NCBI GenBank assembly: GCA_019843655.1
Contig: JACDQD010000007.1
Location: 26,554,365-26,618,364, forward strand
Direction: 5' to 3'
DNA: 64,000 nt
Source of the DNA: Lethocerus indicus
Taxonomy: Eukaryota; Arthropoda; Insecta; Hemiptera; Belostomatidae
The position numbers and the translations under genes were made by a program. Below, piece after piece: positions 60,304-64,000 of the stretch; positions within the stretch are counted from its first letter, which is position 1; each line of letters opens with the position of its first letter. Below the pieces are notes generated by a model. It ran no database searches and was not told the origin of the DNA. It worked only from the letters and a program-made list of their open reading frames with translations.

Positions 60304-60746
60304 CGTGGAAAAGGGGGTAGAGGCCTCTCTTCTTCCGTGATCCTGGTAGCTTTCAGCGGGGCTACATGCGGCACACAGACACCCGGATATTGGCCGTTAT
60401 TTTATCCGTCGGTTTTGTCCGCGAGAAAATACTCGACAAAAAAAATATCCGACGCGAACACAAAATAGCCCCAGTTGGAAGGACTCGAAGGCAGAAATGT
60501 CAGAGGCACGATCAAAATAATCGAGTCGGGTCAGCTGTCCCCGATATCAATTCGGTTCCAATTTCCGAAATTTCCCGACATCGCCCGACGCTTCCCTATT
60601 CTCGGAAAAGAATATTTTCTAAACGCGACAACAGCCCCGGGAATATTTTCGAAACGCCGAATTTCCGACAATTAAAGGCCTCGAGCATCCCCTTCGTATA
60701 TTTCGCCGCCTACAGTCACCAGTGGCAATGGTGGCGTTACAAAATA
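60304..60746. promoter_or_regulatory. Shared 5' region of ZYG11 and the Sara-like gene
   Basis: There are 443 bases between two start codons on opposite strands, GC-richer than the flanking introns. It must contain both 5' UTRs and probably a bidirectional promoter. The open frame crossing it on plus (60366-60866) runs over the Sara-like start in another frame and I regard it as chance. Confidence 0.5.
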
Positions 60747-62420
60747 ATGGATAAATTCGCTGTGGATCTCGAAAAAGTTTTGGACGATTTTGAAATTAAC
60801 GAAGGTATCGCCGTACCGATTTTGTCCAGTATTGTGTTGAAAAACCGATGCATTGTTCAGTTCTGATCAGATCGTTGTTTTTTCCGACAGGGCGTGAAGA
60901 GGCCGTCGTCCCATCCGTGATTAAACATTCGTTGCAACATATTTCACAGGTAAATTAAGACGAATATCCTAGCGCCCGATAGTCCTATACGAGGCCTAAT
61001 TTTATTCAGAGTATTCGGGACAGTTTTATATGTCCGATGCGAATAGGGTTTTGAAAATTATTATCGAATTATATTTTTTTTTTTATTGAAAACTGTTGTT
61101 AGAAAGCGGTGCGGCCTCCGGCCGCCAGCTACAGAAGGCCCGCCTTCGAACCTATCAACCTTGCGGATGCGGATTTCGCCGCCGCCATAGTGCCGGCGCC
61201 GGCGCAGTACAGCGATATTCTAAAGCACAGCGCTTTCAGAGAGCCGATCGAGAATGGCATCCGCAGTGATACGCCCCCGCCGCCCAAGCGAGCGGCAGAA
61301 CTCATCCACCACGCGAAGGATAGTGCGGCCGATCAGACGCCCTGCCGCAGGTCGGAGGACGCCTTCGAAGATGTGCCCATCGGCCCCTCCACCGACGACA
61401 CCCCAGACCTCTTGGATTCCAACTCGTTGAAACCGGCCCAGAACAGCACCAACAGCGTTAACGTCACCGAACTCAACACCCAGCTGCCGGACATAACGAC
61501 GTCGACGCAGAGTCCCCAGGTGCTGGCCCACGCTCACGACCAGCCGGCCGAGTTCGACCTCATTAAGCCGCACGCTCTCGCCCACCTCTTGGACACAGCC
61601 GACGGCCTCCCGCCCGTCGTCGATGTCAATCTCATCATCAAAGAGGAAATACCCGACCTCGAGATCCGACCGCTGAGTTTCGATTCCGTAGTTTCCGAAG
61701 TTTCCGTATCCGAACTGCACGAGTATTTGCACGCTCTCGACGAATCAGAGCTCGAAGAGACTGCAGTTCCGGCCGATGACCACCTCCCGGTGGAGGCCGC
61801 TTCGGAAGACGGAGTTGTCGGCTCCGCGTCCTCGGTCGACGCTGTCACCGAGGAATCCGTCGTGCAGGATGTAAAAGAACCGTGTGCGGTCGATACGCTA
61901 GTTGAAAATTCCGATCCGGAAGACGAAAATATGGGTAATATAATCGAGGGTAAATCTGATTCCCGGACGGAGGAATATCTGTCGGTCGAACCTACGATCG
62001 ACGAGCCGCCTAATAAAACTCAGCCGGAAATAGAAAAAGAAATAACCGACGACAATTTGGACCCGTCCCCGCCTTCCCCCGTAGTCGAAAACTTGGCACC
62101 CGCCGAACCGACCTACAGACCGGCCGAAGACGGAATCGGCTACTCACAGAATCTGGAGGTCATCGGCACCGAGAGCGAGGAGATCGAGAACAGCCAGAAC
62201 GAGGAGAGGGCGGCGGTTCAACACAGCGACGATATCAGGGATACGCCGGAAAATTTCAACCACCAGATGTCCGACATCTATTACAGTGAGGAAGGTACGG
62301 CCAACAGTCTGGAATGTGCGGATGCAGAATCGGGCAAACCTTCGAGGCCCAACACTCTGCCGTTGCCGTCACAGATTGTCACCGACAGTGAAGAGAGTCC
62401 GACACCAACTAGCGCGCAAG
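60747..62420 (+). CDS. Sara: Probable Sara (ZFYVE9/16-type) protein, N-terminal half; continues beyond the window
   Basis: Exons 60747-60804, 60891-60949 and 61103-62420 join in phase and end at a gtatgt donor, so at least one further exon lies to the right. The first 478 residues are present. The start, MDKFAVDLEKVLDDFEINEG, resembles the N-terminal motif of Sara/endofin proteins (a D-L-x-K-V-L-D-x-F-E core). Exon 3 is a long acidic, Ser/Pro-rich, disordered region, as in that family. The diagnostic FYVE zinc finger and Smad-binding region would lie further right, so the call rests on the N-terminus and overall character. Sara acts on early endosomes in TGF-beta/BMP and Notch trafficking. 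A different protein with a similar N-terminal motif is possible. Confidence 0.6.
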
Positions 62421-64000
62421 GTATGTTTCCATTACATCTTATATCTGCGCTAAAATTGAAATCGCTAGCTCCAAAATCTTCTTAATAAGGGGGTTACAAT
62501 GACAACAATACCGGACAGATCTTTTATTGCAAACAAAAATTTATGTTGTTGCAAGTTTTCAGCGTGATTGCAGGATGTCCAAAAAACCTTTTGTGGATTC
62601 GTAAACACGACATGATTCTGTCTGTTCGATGTAAATAAATCTGCCTCTTTCAATTTCATCGTGGACAGAGAGAGACCACTATTTAATGTATTAAATTGAA
62701 AGTATATTAAGTTTTCTCGAATAAAATATCCCCCATTGTTGAAGGTTATCATTACTGCACATGCAAGGACACTCATTTAGGTTATGTTAAGAATAGGTTA
62801 TACGTCTCCTAGTGAATCAAAATAAAATATTGAATTATTAATACATAATTTGAAGGGTGGGATAAAATAAAGCTGTCTTACAAGGCACAGGAAATATATT
62901 TTAGTGGTGAGTACTAAAAAAAACCTACATTAAAATATTAAATCTTAAAACTTCGATAATAAAACCCTATTCCAATGTCTAGATATTTTGTAGGTATTTT
63001 TGAGATATTTTATACCAAATTATAATATTTAGACAATAATATTTCATAAAATCTATTGTTTCACATGCAATAAGTTACATTAATATTCATAATTAGTTCC
63101 TTTTATGTACTGTAGAGCGTAATAAATTTTAAATAAAAAATGATTTTTACTCAAATTATTATTGCTATTATTTATACATGCATTAGTATTGTAGTTTCCA
63201 TCATTGTAATATAGTGACATAACAAGTGATATATTCCCAATTGATAAGTGAAAATAACTTGTAGAAATTTTGTACAAAACTTGTTTCACTCTTGCAAAAA
63301 AAATTCTCCTGCCATTCTCCGGAATTATTCCAGTTTTCTGTGCGAAAAGATAATTTTTCCGTGCTGATAATCCCAATAAGGATATTTATAAGTAGGTTTT
63401 TGATGAGTAAGAGGATATGAGTGAATCACCAATTCTTAAAAATATTCTTTTCACCTGACTTTATTCGCTCAGCCAGACTTTCTGTTGATTTTTGTTGTCT
63501 AGAGCACATATTTTCATCACGTTTTTGATAATCTAATTGTCAGTTGAACAACATTGCTTCAGACAGCTTGAAGTTTGTTTAAAAGACTAAATTTGTCAAC
63601 AAATCTAGCAATAAACCTTGGACGGTATGTACATTCGTTGAAACTCGGTAATATTCCACTGAATAACTGTCCCTGTAACAAGTTATGTGTTAAAAATTGT
63701 GCGTGTATTCTTTTAGTTTAATTTTGAAAACCGAATAATTGAATTAAAAGAAATATTTTAGAACTAGTGTCCTGTGCAATAATAGTGTTTCATTAATCTG
63801 AAACGAATCTGTCTCTCTTTTATCTTTCTCAATATAAATTCTGGTAACTTTTTAAGGAATTAATTATTCCGGGAGTGTAAATCAATACTGATATTGTGCT
63901 TATATAACAACACTCAAGGTACAGTTGAAGGGTTTGTCTGTAAAGAAAATGTTCTTTCATATAATAAAAATATTTTAACATCGAGACTTTTATTATCAAT
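62421..64000 (+). other. Intron of the Sara-like gene, right edge of the window
   Basis: AT-rich with no exon-like sequence found. The last 110 bases match the repeat at 58390-58505. The minus-strand open frames here (62465-62776 and 63080-63376) show no family features. Confidence 0.45.

Noticed and set aside
60366..60866. 166-codon plus-strand frame across the Sara-like start
   Set aside because: It runs through the shared promoter region and over exon 1 in another frame; the MDKFAVDLEKVL frame splices in phase to exon 2.
61220..61848. Minus-strand frames opposite the Sara-like exon 3
   Set aside because: Antisense shadows of a long spliced coding exon with correct phases.

Overview
The window looks like nuclear DNA of an arthropod, most likely an insect. 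The genes are intron-rich and sit in AT-rich sequence, the proteins are metazoan families best known from insects (a CG9801-type PP2C-like protein, zyg-11, SPT5, LSm8, mRPL54, a probable Sara), and introns and spacers are full of piggyBac-type, mariner-type and foldback-type miniature elements. The order or species cannot be fixed from the sequence. Most exons were found by reading conserved protein segments across GT-AG junctions. The phases close exactly for LSm8 (96 aa), mRPL54 (122 aa), SPT5 (1035 aa) and ZYG11 (743 aa).

Layout: 1-190, probable 3' end of a plus-strand gene. 486-633, last exon of a minus-strand gene for a small membrane protein. 1852-5740, mRPL54 on minus, whose large intron holds a GC-rich mariner-type HTH reading frame. 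6690-10373, an unrecognised acidic protein on plus, divergent from mRPL54, with three helices that fit the PKA-anchoring pattern and a frame break beside a GAG microsatellite. 10679-12818, LSm8 on minus, tail-to-tail with it. 14154-23724, PP2C-like protein on plus, with introns crowded with copies of one foldback element, one carrying an inverted copy of the gene's own exon 6 start. 23725-30040, gene-poor AT-rich spacer. 30041-43432, SPT5 on minus, 19 exons, with large satellite tracts in its introns. 43433-50298, repeat-rich spacer with only weak exon candidates. 50299-60303, ZYG11 on minus, 12 exons. 60747 to the right edge, the 5' half of a probable Sara/ZFYVE9-type gene, divergent from ZYG11 across about 440 bp.

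The genes are unrelated housekeeping genes rather than a functional cluster: mRNA decay and U6 snRNP (LSm8), transcription elongation (SPT5), mitochondrial translation (mRPL54), ubiquitin ligase substrate choice (ZYG11), endosomal signalling (Sara). The most unusual content is the dense foldback-element family and its interaction with the PP2C-like gene, and the candidate AKAP-like protein. The two genes whose exons do not read through in one frame show single-base-type breaks; sequencing indels and real decay cannot be told apart here.
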